Numbered from the stretch's first letter, positions 1-6,772 are shown. The stretch: 9,473 nucleotides of DNA from Alphaproteobacteria bacterium (GCA_018895795.1 JAHINZ010000162.1:1-9473); one strand, 5' to 3'. Notes: generated by a model from the letters alone, not told the origin. A program made the numbers and translations.

Positions 1-233
1 GAGTTGAAGGCGTGATCCACGCTCGGCGAATAGTGCATCACCAGGATGATGCCGGTGATCAACTGCGAGGCCAGGCACAGCGACAGGATGCCGCCGAAGG
101 TCCACCAGTAGTTCAGGTTCCGCGGCGTCGGATAGTCGACGAAGCTGTCATAGCCGAGGCGCACGATGGGAAGACGGGCGTCGAGCCAGCGCTCGAAACC
201 GGTCTTCGGTTGATAAGTCGAATGTCCGCTCAT
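1..233 (-). CDS. petB: Cytochrome b of the bc1 complex, N-terminal part (cut by window edge)
   Basis: This is the first 77 codons of cytochrome b, the membrane subunit of ubiquinol:cytochrome c oxidoreductase, which carries the two b haems and the quinone sites. The translation starts MSGHSTYQPKTGFERWLDAR and continues with an N-terminal amphipathic stretch, the typical YPTPRNLNYWW motif, and the first transmembrane helix (GGILSLCLASQLITGIILVMHY, about residues 44-65). The ATG at 233-231 lies only 5 bases after the petA stop, so the two genes are surely co-transcribed. The order petA then petB matches the usual petABC/fbcFBC operon, and petC (cytochrome c1) is expected beyond the left edge. 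The haem-ligand histidines lie outside the window. Identity is by recognition of family motifs. Confidence 0.93.
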   Translation of the reverse strand, partial: MSGHSTYQPKTGFERWLDARLPIVRLGYDSFVDYPTPRNLNYWWTFGGILSLCLASQLITGIILVMHYSPSVDHAFN

Positions 234-238
234 CTCGC

Positions 239-790
239 TTAGCCGATCTTGACCTTGGTGTCGGTGAGGAAGGCATACTCCGGAACCGCCAGGTTCAGGG
301 GCGCCGGGCCCTTACGGATACGACCGGAGGTGTCGTACACCGAGCCGTGGCACGGGCAGAACCAGCCGCCGTAATCGCCGCCGCCGAACGTGGGCACGCA
401 GCCCAGGTGCGTACAGCTGCCGATCAGGACCAGCCAGTTGGCCTTGCCGGGCTTGACCCGGTCGGCGTCCTTCTGGGGGTCCTTCATCGACGCGCCGTCG
501 TCCTTCACCGCCGCGGCGATTTCCGCCTTGGTGCGATTACGGACGAACAGCGGCTTGCCGCGCCATTTCAGCGTGACCTGCTGGCCTTCGACGACCTTGG
601 TCAGATCGAACTCGATCGAGGCCATGGCCAGCGTATCGGCTGACGGGTTCATCTGATCGACGAACGGCCACACCAGCGACGCGCCAGCGCCAGCGGCGGC
701 GGCGATCGTGGCGATGTAAATGAAGTCACGCCGGCTGGGATCAGCCCCATGCTCCGGCTCAGTCGTTGCGCCCACGGCGGTGTCGGCCAC
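239..790 (-). CDS. petA: Ubiquinol-cytochrome c reductase iron-sulfur subunit (Rieske protein)
   Basis: The Rieske protein carries the 2Fe-2S centre that takes an electron from ubiquinol and passes it to cytochrome c1 in the bc1 complex. Numbered from the GTG at 790 (183 residues), a twin-arginine motif (SRRDF, R20-R21) precedes one hydrophobic helix (about 24-45), which is the uncleaved TAT anchor. The catalytic domain holds CTHLGC (C126, H128, C131) and CPCHGS (C145, C147, H148). The first Cys and the His of each motif ligate the cluster, and C131/C147 form the family's disulfide. There is no ATG in frame. The GTG at 790 is preferred because GAAGGG lies 8 bases upstream; a GTG at 799 would add three residues but sits directly on that Shine-Dalgarno sequence. 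The gene leads the operon with petB. Length and motifs are normal. Confidence 0.96.
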   Translation of the reverse strand: MADTAVGATTEPEHGADPSRRDFIYIATIAAAAGAGASLVWPFVDQMNPSADTLAMASIEFDLTKVVEGQQVTLKWRGKPLFVRNRTKAEIAAAVKDDGASMKDPQKDADRVKPGKANWLVLIGSCTHLGCVPTFGGGDYGGWFCPCHGSVYDTSGRIRKGPAPLNLAVPEYAFLTDTKVKIG

Positions 791-799
791 CCAAGTCAC

Positions 800-992
800 C
801 CTTCGATTCCGCCATGCCGAGAGACCGGCTGGCCCTGAGGAGCGCCTTGCGGCGCCTTATCTTTGTCGACCCGCGAACGGATCTCCGCCACAAGGCGGCG
901 GTCGGTTCGTCCTATCGGACGCGCGGCGCGAGTCCGCAAGCCCTTTCGATTCGCAGGAATGTCCCTGCTAGCCCTGTGGTGGTTCGCTTAGA
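800..992. promoter_or_regulatory. Divergent intergenic region between petA and trmL with three small hairpins
   Basis: This 193-base gap must hold the promoters of both petA (minus) and trmL (plus). I see three perfect 5-bp stems, each with a 4-base loop, at 842-855, 885-898 and 908-921. The first two would lie in the petA 5' leader if transcription starts further right. A GCTAGCCC at 967-974 weakly resembles the Caulobacter -10 element for trmL, but no convincing -35 accompanies it. No clear promoter for petA was identified. Such short GC stems can arise by chance in DNA this GC-rich. Confidence 0.4.
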
Positions 993-1490
993 ATGCGTGT
1001 CGCACTTTTTCAACCAGGCATTCCGCAAAACGTCGGGGCCGCGATCCGATTGGCCGCCTGTTTCGGGGTCGGTCTGGACATTATCGAGCCCTGCAGCTTC
1101 CCCCTGGACGACAAGAGCCTCAAGCGGGCGGCGCTCGACTACGGCCCGCTGGCCCATATGAAGCGCCATGACGGCTGGGAGAGTTTTCTCGCGGCCCCCG
1201 AACGGGCCCAGGGGCGATTGCTGCTGTTCACGACCCGGGGCGCGGTTGCGTTTCACCAATTTGAGTTCCAGACCGGCGACACCCTGCTGTTCGGCAATGA
1301 AAGCCGCGGCGCGCCCGAAGAGGTTCACGCGGCGGCCCAGGGCCGGCTGGTGATTCCCCTGCGCCCCGAGGCCCGTTCGATGAACCTGGCCACCACGGTG
1401 TCGATGGCCTTGGGCGAGGCCCTGCGCCAGACCGACGGCTTTTTCGATCTCGCCGCCGCGGCTGCGGCCGGCGCCCCTCCGCCGCCCTAG
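993..1490 (+). CDS. trmL: tRNA (cytidine/uridine(34)-2'-O)-methyltransferase TrmL
   Basis: TrmL is a small SPOUT-fold enzyme that uses S-adenosylmethionine to 2'-O-methylate the wobble nucleotide of certain leucine tRNAs. All three SpoU-family motifs are visible: PGIPQNVGAAIRLAA near the N-terminus (residues 8-22, with N13), LLFGNESRG (98-106), and PLRPEARSMNLATTVSMALGEALRQ (122-146), which builds the trefoil-knot cofactor site. The length of 165 residues is close to the roughly 157 of the E. coli enzyme. The extra length is an Ala/Pro-rich tail (FFDLAAAAAAGAPPPP) of no known role. The ATG at 993 has no clear Shine-Dalgarno sequence. It starts exactly at the expected MRVALFQPGIPQN, so the start is trusted. 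It lies 49 bases before hemF on the same strand, and co-transcription is possible. Confidence 0.93.
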   Translation: MRVALFQPGIPQNVGAAIRLAACFGVGLDIIEPCSFPLDDKSLKRAALDYGPLAHMKRHDGWESFLAAPERAQGRLLLFTTRGAVAFHQFEFQTGDTLLFGNESRGAPEEVHAAAQGRLVIPLRPEARSMNLATTVSMALGEALRQTDGFFDLAAAAAAGAPPPP

Positions 1491-1539
1491 GTCGCGCCGT
1501 GGAATTGCGCTGGGCGCGCCGAGCGCTTAATCGGACATC

Positions 1540-2424
1540 ATGAGCACGACGCCCCTCGCCCCCGGCGACCTCGAACAGAAAAAAATTCTGGCCCAGGTCT
1601 GGTTTGAACGCCTGCGCGACCAGATCTGCGCGGAATTCGAGCGCCTCGAGGACGAGGCCCCCACGGATCTCTATCCAGGCCCCGCCGGGCGATTCGTCCG
1701 CAAGCCCTGGGACCGCGAGGCCGGCGGCGGCGGCGTGATGTCGATGATGCACGGCCGATTGTTCGAGAAGGTCGGGGTGCATTGCTCGACGGTTTTCGGG
1801 GCCTTCACCCCTGAAATGGCCAAGGCCATGCCGGGCGCCGACACCGATCCCCGATTCTTCGCCACCGGCATCAGCCTGATCGCCCACATGACCAATCCGC
1901 GCGTGCCGGCCGTGCACATGAACACCCGCTTCATCGCCACCACCCAGAGCTGGTTCGGCGGCGGCGGCGACCTGACCCCGCTGCTGGGCTATCAGCGCCG
2001 GCAGGACTTTCCCGACGCCATCGACTTTCACGCCGCCTATCAGCGCGCCTGCGACGCCCACCACCCCGACTGGCACGCCAAGTACAAGGCCTGGTGCGAC
2101 GAGTACTTCTTCCTGCCGCATCGCAACGAGTCGCGCGGCATCGGCGGGATCTTCTACGACCATCATGACAGCGGCGATTGGTCGCGGGACTTCACCTTCA
2201 CCCAGGACGTCGGCAAGGCCTTCCTGGAGATCTATCCCACCCTGGTGCGACGCCGAATGGGCGAGGCCTGGACGCCGGACGAGCGCGAGCAGCAGCTGGT
2301 CCAGCGCGGCCGCTATGTCGAGTTCAACCTGCTCTACGACCGCGGCACGATGTTCGGCCTGAAGACCGGCGGCAATGTGGAGTCAATCCTCAGCTCGATG
2401 CCGCCGGCGGTGAAGTGGCCATGA
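1540..2424 (+). CDS. hemF: Oxygen-dependent coproporphyrinogen III oxidase
   Basis: HemF performs the oxidative decarboxylation of two propionate side chains of coproporphyrinogen III, giving protoporphyrinogen IX in haem synthesis with O2 as oxidant. The 294-residue product is full length and carries the family signatures: GGGGVMSMMHGRLFEKVGVH (62-81), the histidine-containing VHMNTRF (125-131), WFGGGGDLTP (138-147), and the C-terminal block GRYVEFNLLYDRG..FGLKTGGNVESILSSMPP (257-289). The protein is cytoplasmic. Dependence on O2 fits the adjacent bc1 operon and an aerobic host. The ATG at 1540 gives the expected N-terminus; only a weak purine stretch lies upstream. Its TGA at 2422-2424 is immediately followed by the opposite-strand stop of the hydrolase gene, so there is no room for a separate terminator. 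Confidence 0.97.
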   Translation: MSTTPLAPGDLEQKKILAQVWFERLRDQICAEFERLEDEAPTDLYPGPAGRFVRKPWDREAGGGGVMSMMHGRLFEKVGVHCSTVFGAFTPEMAKAMPGADTDPRFFATGISLIAHMTNPRVPAVHMNTRFIATTQSWFGGGGDLTPLLGYQRRQDFPDAIDFHAAYQRACDAHHPDWHAKYKAWCDEYFFLPHRNESRGIGGIFYDHHDSGDWSRDFTFTQDVGKAFLEIYPTLVRRRMGEAWTPDEREQQLVQRGRYVEFNLLYDRGTMFGLKTGGNVESILSSMPPAVKWP

Positions 2425-3297
2425 TCAGCCCATATAGGGCCCGAGGCGCGGCCAGACCGGCGATCCGCCCCGCAGAAAGGCGGCGGCGAAGCGCGCCACC
2501 TGATCGTGGCTCGCCTTGGGCTGATCGGCCGGCTTGCTGGGCGGAAAATAGCTGCCGTGGCCAAAGTCGAGCGCCTCGTCGACCTTGAAGCCCCAGGCCT
2601 TGGGCTGGTGGGTGCGCGGCCATTGGGCGCCGTGGCGACCCAGGGCGCCGCGCAGGGCGTCATCCTTGTCGCCCAGGAAGACATCGCCCGCCCAATCGCC
2701 GATCGGATAGGCCAGCTTGAGCACCATGTCCTTCTTCGAGGCCAGATAGGTCAGGGCCCGGCTGTTGGCCACCGTGGCGTCGTAGGGCGACTCCAGACAG
2801 TCATCGTCGGTGGCCGCCGCGGTCAGACAGACCCGCGCCGCCTGGCGCTCCAGACCCGCCGCGGCCTCCAGCACCAAGCGTCCGCCCAGGCTGTGCGACA
2901 GGAAGCAGAAATCGGCGGCGCCGCTCAGGGTGGTGTTGGCGAAGCGCGCCAGGGCCTTACCGCCATCGACCGCGTCGCGCCACTCGCCCGGATAGTTGAT
3001 CGCCGGAATGATGAAATCGCCCGGCCACAACACCCCCACCATCAGGAAGTTCGACGGCAGGTGGGCCGCCAGCAGGTCCTCGATCCGGGCCAGGGACCGC
3101 AGCCCGCTGTCATAGGAGACGTTGAAGCCATGCACCGTGAACACCACCGTGCGCCCGGCGACACGCGCCGCCGCCTGCGCGGCGGTCAGCGACGTCATCG
3201 CCGGCCTCGCGACCCGGCCGTCCCCCTCGATCAGATACGGATCGGTGCGAAGCCCGCCACCGACAGCGCCGTAGCGCAGATTGACATAGAGGCTCAT
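2425..3297 (-). CDS. Alpha/beta hydrolase, DUF900-like, substrate unknown
   Basis: This 290-residue protein has the landmarks of a serine alpha/beta hydrolase. VVFTVHGFNVSYDSGLRSLARIEDL (51-75) is a beta strand followed by the HGFN oxyanion-type loop that is typical of DUF900/COG4782 proteins. FCFLSHSLGGRLV (130-142) is the nucleophile elbow, with S136 the likely catalytic serine. LASKKD (185-190) offers D190 as the acid, and FGHGSY (245-250) offers H247 as the base. No signal peptide is evident, so the protein is probably cytoplasmic or membrane-associated through its partner. The start lies 3 bases after the stop of the upstream membrane-protein gene, implying one transcript. The substrate cannot be read from sequence; an esterase, lipase or amidase are all possible. 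The ATG at 3297 has only a weak ribosome-binding site, consistent with translational coupling. Confidence 0.8.
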   Translation of the reverse strand: MSLYVNLRYGAVGGGLRTDPYLIEGDGRVARPAMTSLTAAQAAARVAGRTVVFTVHGFNVSYDSGLRSLARIEDLLAAHLPSNFLMVGVLWPGDFIIPAINYPGEWRDAVDGGKALARFANTTLSGAADFCFLSHSLGGRLVLEAAAGLERQAARVCLTAAATDDDCLESPYDATVANSRALTYLASKKDMVLKLAYPIGDWAGDVFLGDKDDALRGALGRHGAQWPRTHQPKAWGFKVDEALDFGHGSYFPPSKPADQPKASHDQVARFAAAFLRGGSPVWPRLGPYMG

Positions 3298-3300
3298 GGC

Positions 3301-4038
3301 CTAGGGCCTGCGCGCTATCTGGACGGCCTTGGACGCCGCCGTCAGGGCGCTGACCAGATCCTTGGCGATCGGCGCGATCGGCACGGCCAGCAGCCCAATG
3401 AGAACGGCGATACCGATCTCCGGAAAGGGCCGCGCGGCCTGGGCGCAGTTGAGGGCCGAGCCGACGCAGTCGGCCGGTAACAGGCCGTTGGGGGCCATGG
3501 AGGACTTCATCATGGCCCAGGCGAAGACGGCCAGGGCCACGGCGATCAGCCCGGCCAGCACCCGCGAGGCATTGCGGTAGGATTGGTCGGCGAGATCGAA
3601 GGCCGCGTCCAGCCGCGCCTCGACCGCCGCCTCGACCCGGCCGATCAGATTGATCTCGGCCTCGCCCAGCGCGTCGCCCTTGACCAGCTTCTCGGCGGCG
3701 GCGCTCAGCGCCGGCGCCGCCACATTGCCGATGCTGGCCAGCTGCCCGGCGGTGTCTGGGTTGAGGCCCAGGCGAACCAAGGACCGGATGACGCCGATCT
3801 GCTCGCCCCGGGCGCGGCCGTTGATCCAGTGCGACAGCACGACCGTCTCCCATTCGGGACCCGCCGCGCGGGCCAGGACGTCGTCGAACAACCTCAAAAC
3901 CTTGCGGATGTGGTTGAAGCCGATGCGCGAGACGCCGCCGCCAGGAACAGCCTTGAACGCGTCCACCAGGCTCATCGCCGCGAGGCCCAGGCCGCCCGTC
4001 GCGGCGATCAACGCGATCACAGTGTCGATGTTTTCCAT
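3301..4038 (-). CDS. Uncharacterised membrane protein with three predicted helices
   Basis: I do not recognise this family. Numbered from the ATG at 4038 (245 residues), hydrophobic segments lie at about 6-28, 158-177 and 206-226. A soluble stretch of about 130 residues sits between the first and second. It contains a charged, Ala-rich region (113-150) that is likely helical. The loop between helices two and three has two cysteines (C191, C198) that could form a disulfide if the loop is periplasmic. The ATG at 4038 is preferred over the GTG at 4047 because AGGGG lies 8 bases before the ATG, whereas it would touch the GTG. The alpha/beta hydrolase gene follows after 3 bases, so the two products probably act together. 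Base composition matches the neighbours, giving no sign of recent transfer. Confidence 0.75.
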   Translation of the reverse strand: MENIDTVIALIAATGGLGLAAMSLVDAFKAVPGGGVSRIGFNHIRKVLRLFDDVLARAAGPEWETVVLSHWINGRARGEQIGVIRSLVRLGLNPDTAGQLASIGNVAAPALSAAAEKLVKGDALGEAEINLIGRVEAAVEARLDAAFDLADQSYRNASRVLAGLIAVALAVFAWAMMKSSMAPNGLLPADCVGSALNCAQAARPFPEIGIAVLIGLLAVPIAPIAKDLVSALTAASKAVQIARRP

Positions 4039-4074
4039 CCGCCCCACCCCTAAAGCGAAACAACGTTATCTCAA

Positions 4075-4080
4075 ATTATA
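4075..4080 (-). promoter_or_regulatory. Candidate -10 box for the membrane protein/hydrolase pair
   Basis: Read on the minus strand, 4080-4075 is TATAAT, an exact match to the general sigma-70 -10 consensus. It lies in the only AT-rich spot nearby and would start transcription around 4068, about 30 bases before the ATG at 4038. No good -35 hexamer is present at 15-18 bases. The flanking A-tracts (4078-4085, 4100-4107) might act as an UP-like element instead. The match could be chance in AT-rich DNA. Confidence 0.4.
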
Positions 4081-4107
4081 AAAAACAACAGAGGGTTGCA
4101 TAAAAAA
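4078..4107. repeat. Pair of ATAAAAAA direct repeats around a small inverted repeat
   Basis: ATAAAAAA occurs at 4078-4085 and again at 4100-4107, 22 bases apart start to start, which is about two helical turns. Between them lies CAAC-AGAGG-GTTG (4086-4098), a 4-bp inverted repeat. On the minus strand this reads as a short stem followed by six T residues, which could serve as a weak terminator for the cytochrome gene ending at 4118. Phased A-tracts also bend DNA. In a genome this GC-rich, such an island is conspicuous. Confidence 0.55.
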
Positions 4108-4117
4108 TCCAGATCGC

Positions 4118-4759
4118 TCACGCCTTGGGGCACTTGGCGCCGGTATCGATCCAGGCGCGGATGAGGTCGCCGAACTGGCCTTGCGTCCCCGGCGCCGGTT
4201 GGCGGCCCTCGCCCGGGGTCCAGGCCCAGCCGACCAGATGATCCTCGGCCATATGGTGGTGGATCTCCTCGATCGAACGACCGCCGTTGCGCGCGGGGTC
4301 CTTGATCTGCGCGCAGATCGCCCCCAGGGATCGGCCCTGCCAGGCCATTTCGACCGGCGCCAGGGCCCATTTCGGATCGCCGGGAATCGACCTGATGCTG
4401 TCGCCCCAGGTCGGGACATTGGCGACCCCGTGGCAAGACAGGCACGGCAGGCCGGGGACGCCATGACCGCTCTGGCCGCCGGCGACTGGGGGATTGTGCG
4501 GATGCATCGTGTCGCCCTGGGTGGGCCGGCGCTCGACGGGATGGCAGTTCAGGCAGCGCGGGCTCTGGATGACCTTGCCGGCCTCCCGGAACAGCGCGAC
4601 CGAGCGCGCGTCGGGGTCGGTGATCGACACGAACGTCGCCGCGGCCTTCAACGGAACGGGGGCGGCGCCGATGGTCTCGGGCGCGGCCCGGACGCTGGTG
4701 ATGACGGCCCCGCCGGCGAGGGCCAGGCCAAGGACGATGACGAGGGTGGTGGCGCGCAT
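4118..4759 (-). CDS. Exported dihaem cytochrome c-like protein (isoquinoline 1-oxidoreductase subunit family)
   Basis: The 213-residue product begins with a Sec-type signal peptide (MRATTLVIVLGLALAGGAVITSVRA, cleavage likely after A25 or A26). It contains two haem c attachment motifs, CLNCH (69-73) and CLSCH (106-110), so it should be a periplasmic dihaem protein. The blocks FREAGKVIQSPRCLNCHP, APVEMAWQGRSLGAICAQIKDPARNGGRS, MAEDHLVGWAWTPGEGRQPAPG and a C-terminal AWIDTGAKCP match, from memory, alphaproteobacterial proteins labelled isoquinoline 1-oxidoreductase subunit. M138 or M170 could be a distal haem ligand. No molybdopterin-binding or 2Fe-2S subunit of such an enzyme is nearby, so the family name should not be read as a function. 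GGGAG lies 7 bases before the ATG. The glutamine amidotransferase gene ends 34 bases upstream on the same strand. Confidence 0.8.
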   Translation of the reverse strand: MRATTLVIVLGLALAGGAVITSVRAAPETIGAAPVPLKAAATFVSITDPDARSVALFREAGKVIQSPRCLNCHPVERRPTQGDTMHPHNPPVAGGQSGHGVPGLPCLSCHGVANVPTWGDSIRSIPGDPKWALAPVEMAWQGRSLGAICAQIKDPARNGGRSIEEIHHHMAEDHLVGWAWTPGEGRQPAPGTQGQFGDLIRAWIDTGAKCPKA

Positions 4760-4793
4760 GCGGAAGCTCCCAGAGGTCTCTGGAACGCTGAAG

Positions 4794-5495
4794 TCACCGC
4801 GCGGTTGCCTGACCCAGGAACGCCCCTATCCAGCCGCCCACCCGCTGGCGGTCGTTGGGCGCGTTCAGTGTCGCGATGGCCGCGTCGGCCTGGGCGTCGG
4901 TGTAGCGGGTCCCCCGCCGCGCCTCGATCAGGGCCGCCGCATAGGCCGGGTCGAATTCCGGATGAAACTGCATCGAGATGGCCGGGGCGTCGGCATAGGT
5001 CAGCAGGCCATAGGGCGTGAAGGCGCTGCCGCCCACCACCCGGGCCGACGGCGGCGGAACGACGACCTGATCCTGGTGCGAGGCCGCGATGGCGACGCTG
5101 GGCGCGTCGGTCCAGGCTTGCGGCGCCGCGACCGCATAGCGGTGCAGGCCCACGCCCCAGCCCTTGTCGGACTTGACCACCTGACCGCCGAAGGCCTGGG
5201 CCATGATCTGATGGCCAAAGCACACGCCGACCAGCGGAACCTGGCCCTTGGCCGCCCGCAGGAAATCGGACAACGGCGCGATCCACGGCAGCGGGTCATA
5301 GACCCCGGCCGCCGAGCCGGTGACGATATAGGCGTCCTGCTCGCCCGGCCCGGCCGGCAACACGCCCGCCTGGACGTCATAGGCGGCATAGACGTGATCA
5401 GGGCCCAGCAGCGTCTGGAACATGCCGCCATAGCGGCCGAAGGCCGGCTGCAGCGCCTCCGGAGGGGCGCCGGTTTCCAACAGGCCGATCCGCAT
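4794..5495 (-). CDS. Class I glutamine amidotransferase, stand-alone
   Basis: This is a 233-residue triad glutamine amidotransferase domain without a fused synthetase. GVCFGHQIMAQAFGG (90-104) contains the nucleophile C92. FHPEF (177-181) supplies H178 and E180 of the catalytic triad. YIVTGSAAGVYD (57-68) is the oxyanion-type region seen in the COG0518 group. It would hydrolyse glutamine or a gamma-glutamyl compound, but the acceptor substrate and partner are unknown. The ATG at 5495 gives the natural N-terminus MRIGLLETG. Its ribosome-binding site, AGGGG, overlaps the stop codon of the CCA-adding gene about 11 bases upstream, so the two genes are linked. The reading frame stays open far upstream of 5495, but that part lies inside the neighbouring gene and has no domain similarity. 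The cytochrome gene follows after 34 bases. Confidence 0.88.
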   Translation of the reverse strand: MRIGLLETGAPPEALQPAFGRYGGMFQTLLGPDHVYAAYDVQAGVLPAGPGEQDAYIVTGSAAGVYDPLPWIAPLSDFLRAAKGQVPLVGVCFGHQIMAQAFGGQVVKSDKGWGVGLHRYAVAAPQAWTDAPSVAIAASHQDQVVVPPPSARVVGGSAFTPYGLLTYADAPAISMQFHPEFDPAYAAALIEARRGTRYTDAQADAAIATLNAPNDRQRVGGWIGAFLGQATAR

Positions 5496-5509
5496 CAGTA
5501 GATCATCCC

Positions 5510-6763
5510 CTAATACACCATGCCTTGGGCGACGGCCTTCAGGCGCTCGACGGCGCTGAACTTGTCCTCGATGAAGTCCTGGTCGATCCACCAGATCTCG
5601 ATCTCGCGCATCACCTCGCCGACCATCGGCCCCTTGGGCACGCCGGCCTTCATCACCTCGTCGCCCGACAGCGGGAACGGCGGCGGGGTCCAGGTCTCGG
5701 CCAGGGCCAGCAGGCCCCGCCACTGCGGCGCGGTGACCGGCCGACCCGATCCCGCCCAGGCCAGTTTGATCCGGTCGCTGAACGTGCGCACGCCCAGGGC
5801 GTAGACGCAGCGGCGCGCCTCGCGCGGGCTCATCCAGCTGACGATGCGCGGGCTCTTGCCGACCGCGTCGATCACCCGGTCGCGGACATTGTTGGGCAGG
5901 CGCAGCCGCTCGGACATCTGCTCGGCGACCTGGGGATCGTCGGGGATCAGGGCGGCCAGGCGCAGTTCGGGATCGTTCTCGAACAGTTGCTCGGTCTCGA
6001 TGGCCAGCAGACTGTCGAAGCGGGCCAGGGATTTGACGAACGGCAGGATCGCGCCCAGCACGCCCGTCGCCGCCATCAACCGCAGGGCGGGTCGGGGATC
6101 CTCGGCCGCCAACAGCTTCATCAGTTCCTTCTGGATGCGTTCGGCGGTGCGGCCCGAGACCATGCCCTTGAGCGCCTTGCAGGCGGCCAGGGCCTTCTGG
6201 TCGGCCTCGCCCTTGCCGTACCAGGCATGGAACCGGAAGAACCGCAGGATCCGCAGATAGTCCTCGCGGATCCGGGTCATGGGATCGCCCACGAACACCA
6301 CCCGCCCCTCGCGCGCGTCGTTGACGCCCTCGCCGGTCGGGTCGTACAGCCGCCCTTCGGGGTCGACATACAGGGCGTTGAAGCGGAAATCGCGGCGCTC
6401 GGCGTCCTGGCCCCAGTCCTGGCTGAAGGCCACCGTGGCCCGGCGGCCGTCGGTGCCGATGTCCCGGCGCAGGGTGGTGATCTCATAGGGCCGGCCGTTG
6501 GAGATGGCCGTGACGGTGCCGTGGTCGACGCCGGTCGGGATGGCGCGCAGGCCGGCCTGGGCCAGGGCTTCGATCACCTGGTCGGGCGTCAGGGTGGTGG
6601 CGATGTCGATATCGTCGATCGGCTTGCCCATCAGGGTGTTGCGCACGCAACCGCCGACAAACCGCGCGCAGCCGACAAAACCGTACGCTTCCAGCGCCGC
6701 GATCACCGCCCGGGTCTCCGGCAGCGCCAGCCAGGGCGCGTCGCCGATCGTTTCCGTTTTCAA
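5510..6763 (-). CDS. cca: CCA tRNA nucleotidyltransferase
   Basis: This enzyme adds or repairs the 3' CCA end of tRNAs using CTP and ATP. It is a class II nucleotidyltransferase of the poly(A) polymerase family, and some annotations would call it pcnB. Numbered from the TTG at 6763 (417 residues), the N-terminal catalytic head has RFVGGCVRNTLMG (35-47) and the metal-binding DxD within PIDDIDIATTL (D51 and D53). EITTLRRDIGTDGRR and ERRDFRFNALYVD follow, the latter being the basic flexible motif. IREDYLRILRFFRFHAWYG belongs to the neck domain. The C-terminal helical part lacks an obvious HD phosphohydrolase motif. No ATG exists near the start. The TTG at 6763 has GGAG 9 bases upstream; another TTG at 6772 sits right against it. 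The gene lies between the Nudix and amidotransferase genes. Confidence 0.93.
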   Translation of the reverse strand: MKTETIGDAPWLALPETRAVIAALEAYGFVGCARFVGGCVRNTLMGKPIDDIDIATTLTPDQVIEALAQAGLRAIPTGVDHGTVTAISNGRPYEITTLRRDIGTDGRRATVAFSQDWGQDAERRDFRFNALYVDPEGRLYDPTGEGVNDAREGRVVFVGDPMTRIREDYLRILRFFRFHAWYGKGEADQKALAACKALKGMVSGRTAERIQKELMKLLAAEDPRPALRLMAATGVLGAILPFVKSLARFDSLLAIETEQLFENDPELRLAALIPDDPQVAEQMSERLRLPNNVRDRVIDAVGKSPRIVSWMSPREARRCVYALGVRTFSDRIKLAWAGSGRPVTAPQWRGLLALAETWTPPPFPLSGDEVMKAGVPKGPMVGEVMREIEIWWIDQDFIEDKFSAVERLKAVAQGMVY

Positions 6764-6772
6764 CGCCTGCAA

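Noticed and set aside
1228..2166. A 312-codon open frame on the minus strand
   Set aside because: It is antisense to the trmL 3' end and hemF, both certain genes, and shows only low-complexity sequence.
3110..4063. A 317-codon minus-strand frame overlapping the membrane protein and hydrolase genes
   Set aside because: It is an out-of-frame reading, highly Arg/Gly-rich, without hydrophobic helices or motifs. The other frames give coherent proteins.
4086..4107. Strong intrinsic terminator after the cytochrome gene
   Set aside because: A stem with a following T-run exists on the minus strand, but it has only 4 base pairs, so I list it as part of the repeat and not as a terminator.
5495..5506. 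Three-codon mini-ORF (ATG ATC TAC TGA) whose stop overlaps the amidotransferase start
   Set aside because: The Shine-Dalgarno sequence touches its ATG with no spacing, so it is unlikely to be translated.
5496..5723. Upstream extension of the glutamine amidotransferase frame
   Set aside because: The extra residues lie inside the CCA-adding gene, are Arg/Gly-rich, and precede a natural N-terminus (MRIGLLETG) that has its own ribosome-binding site.
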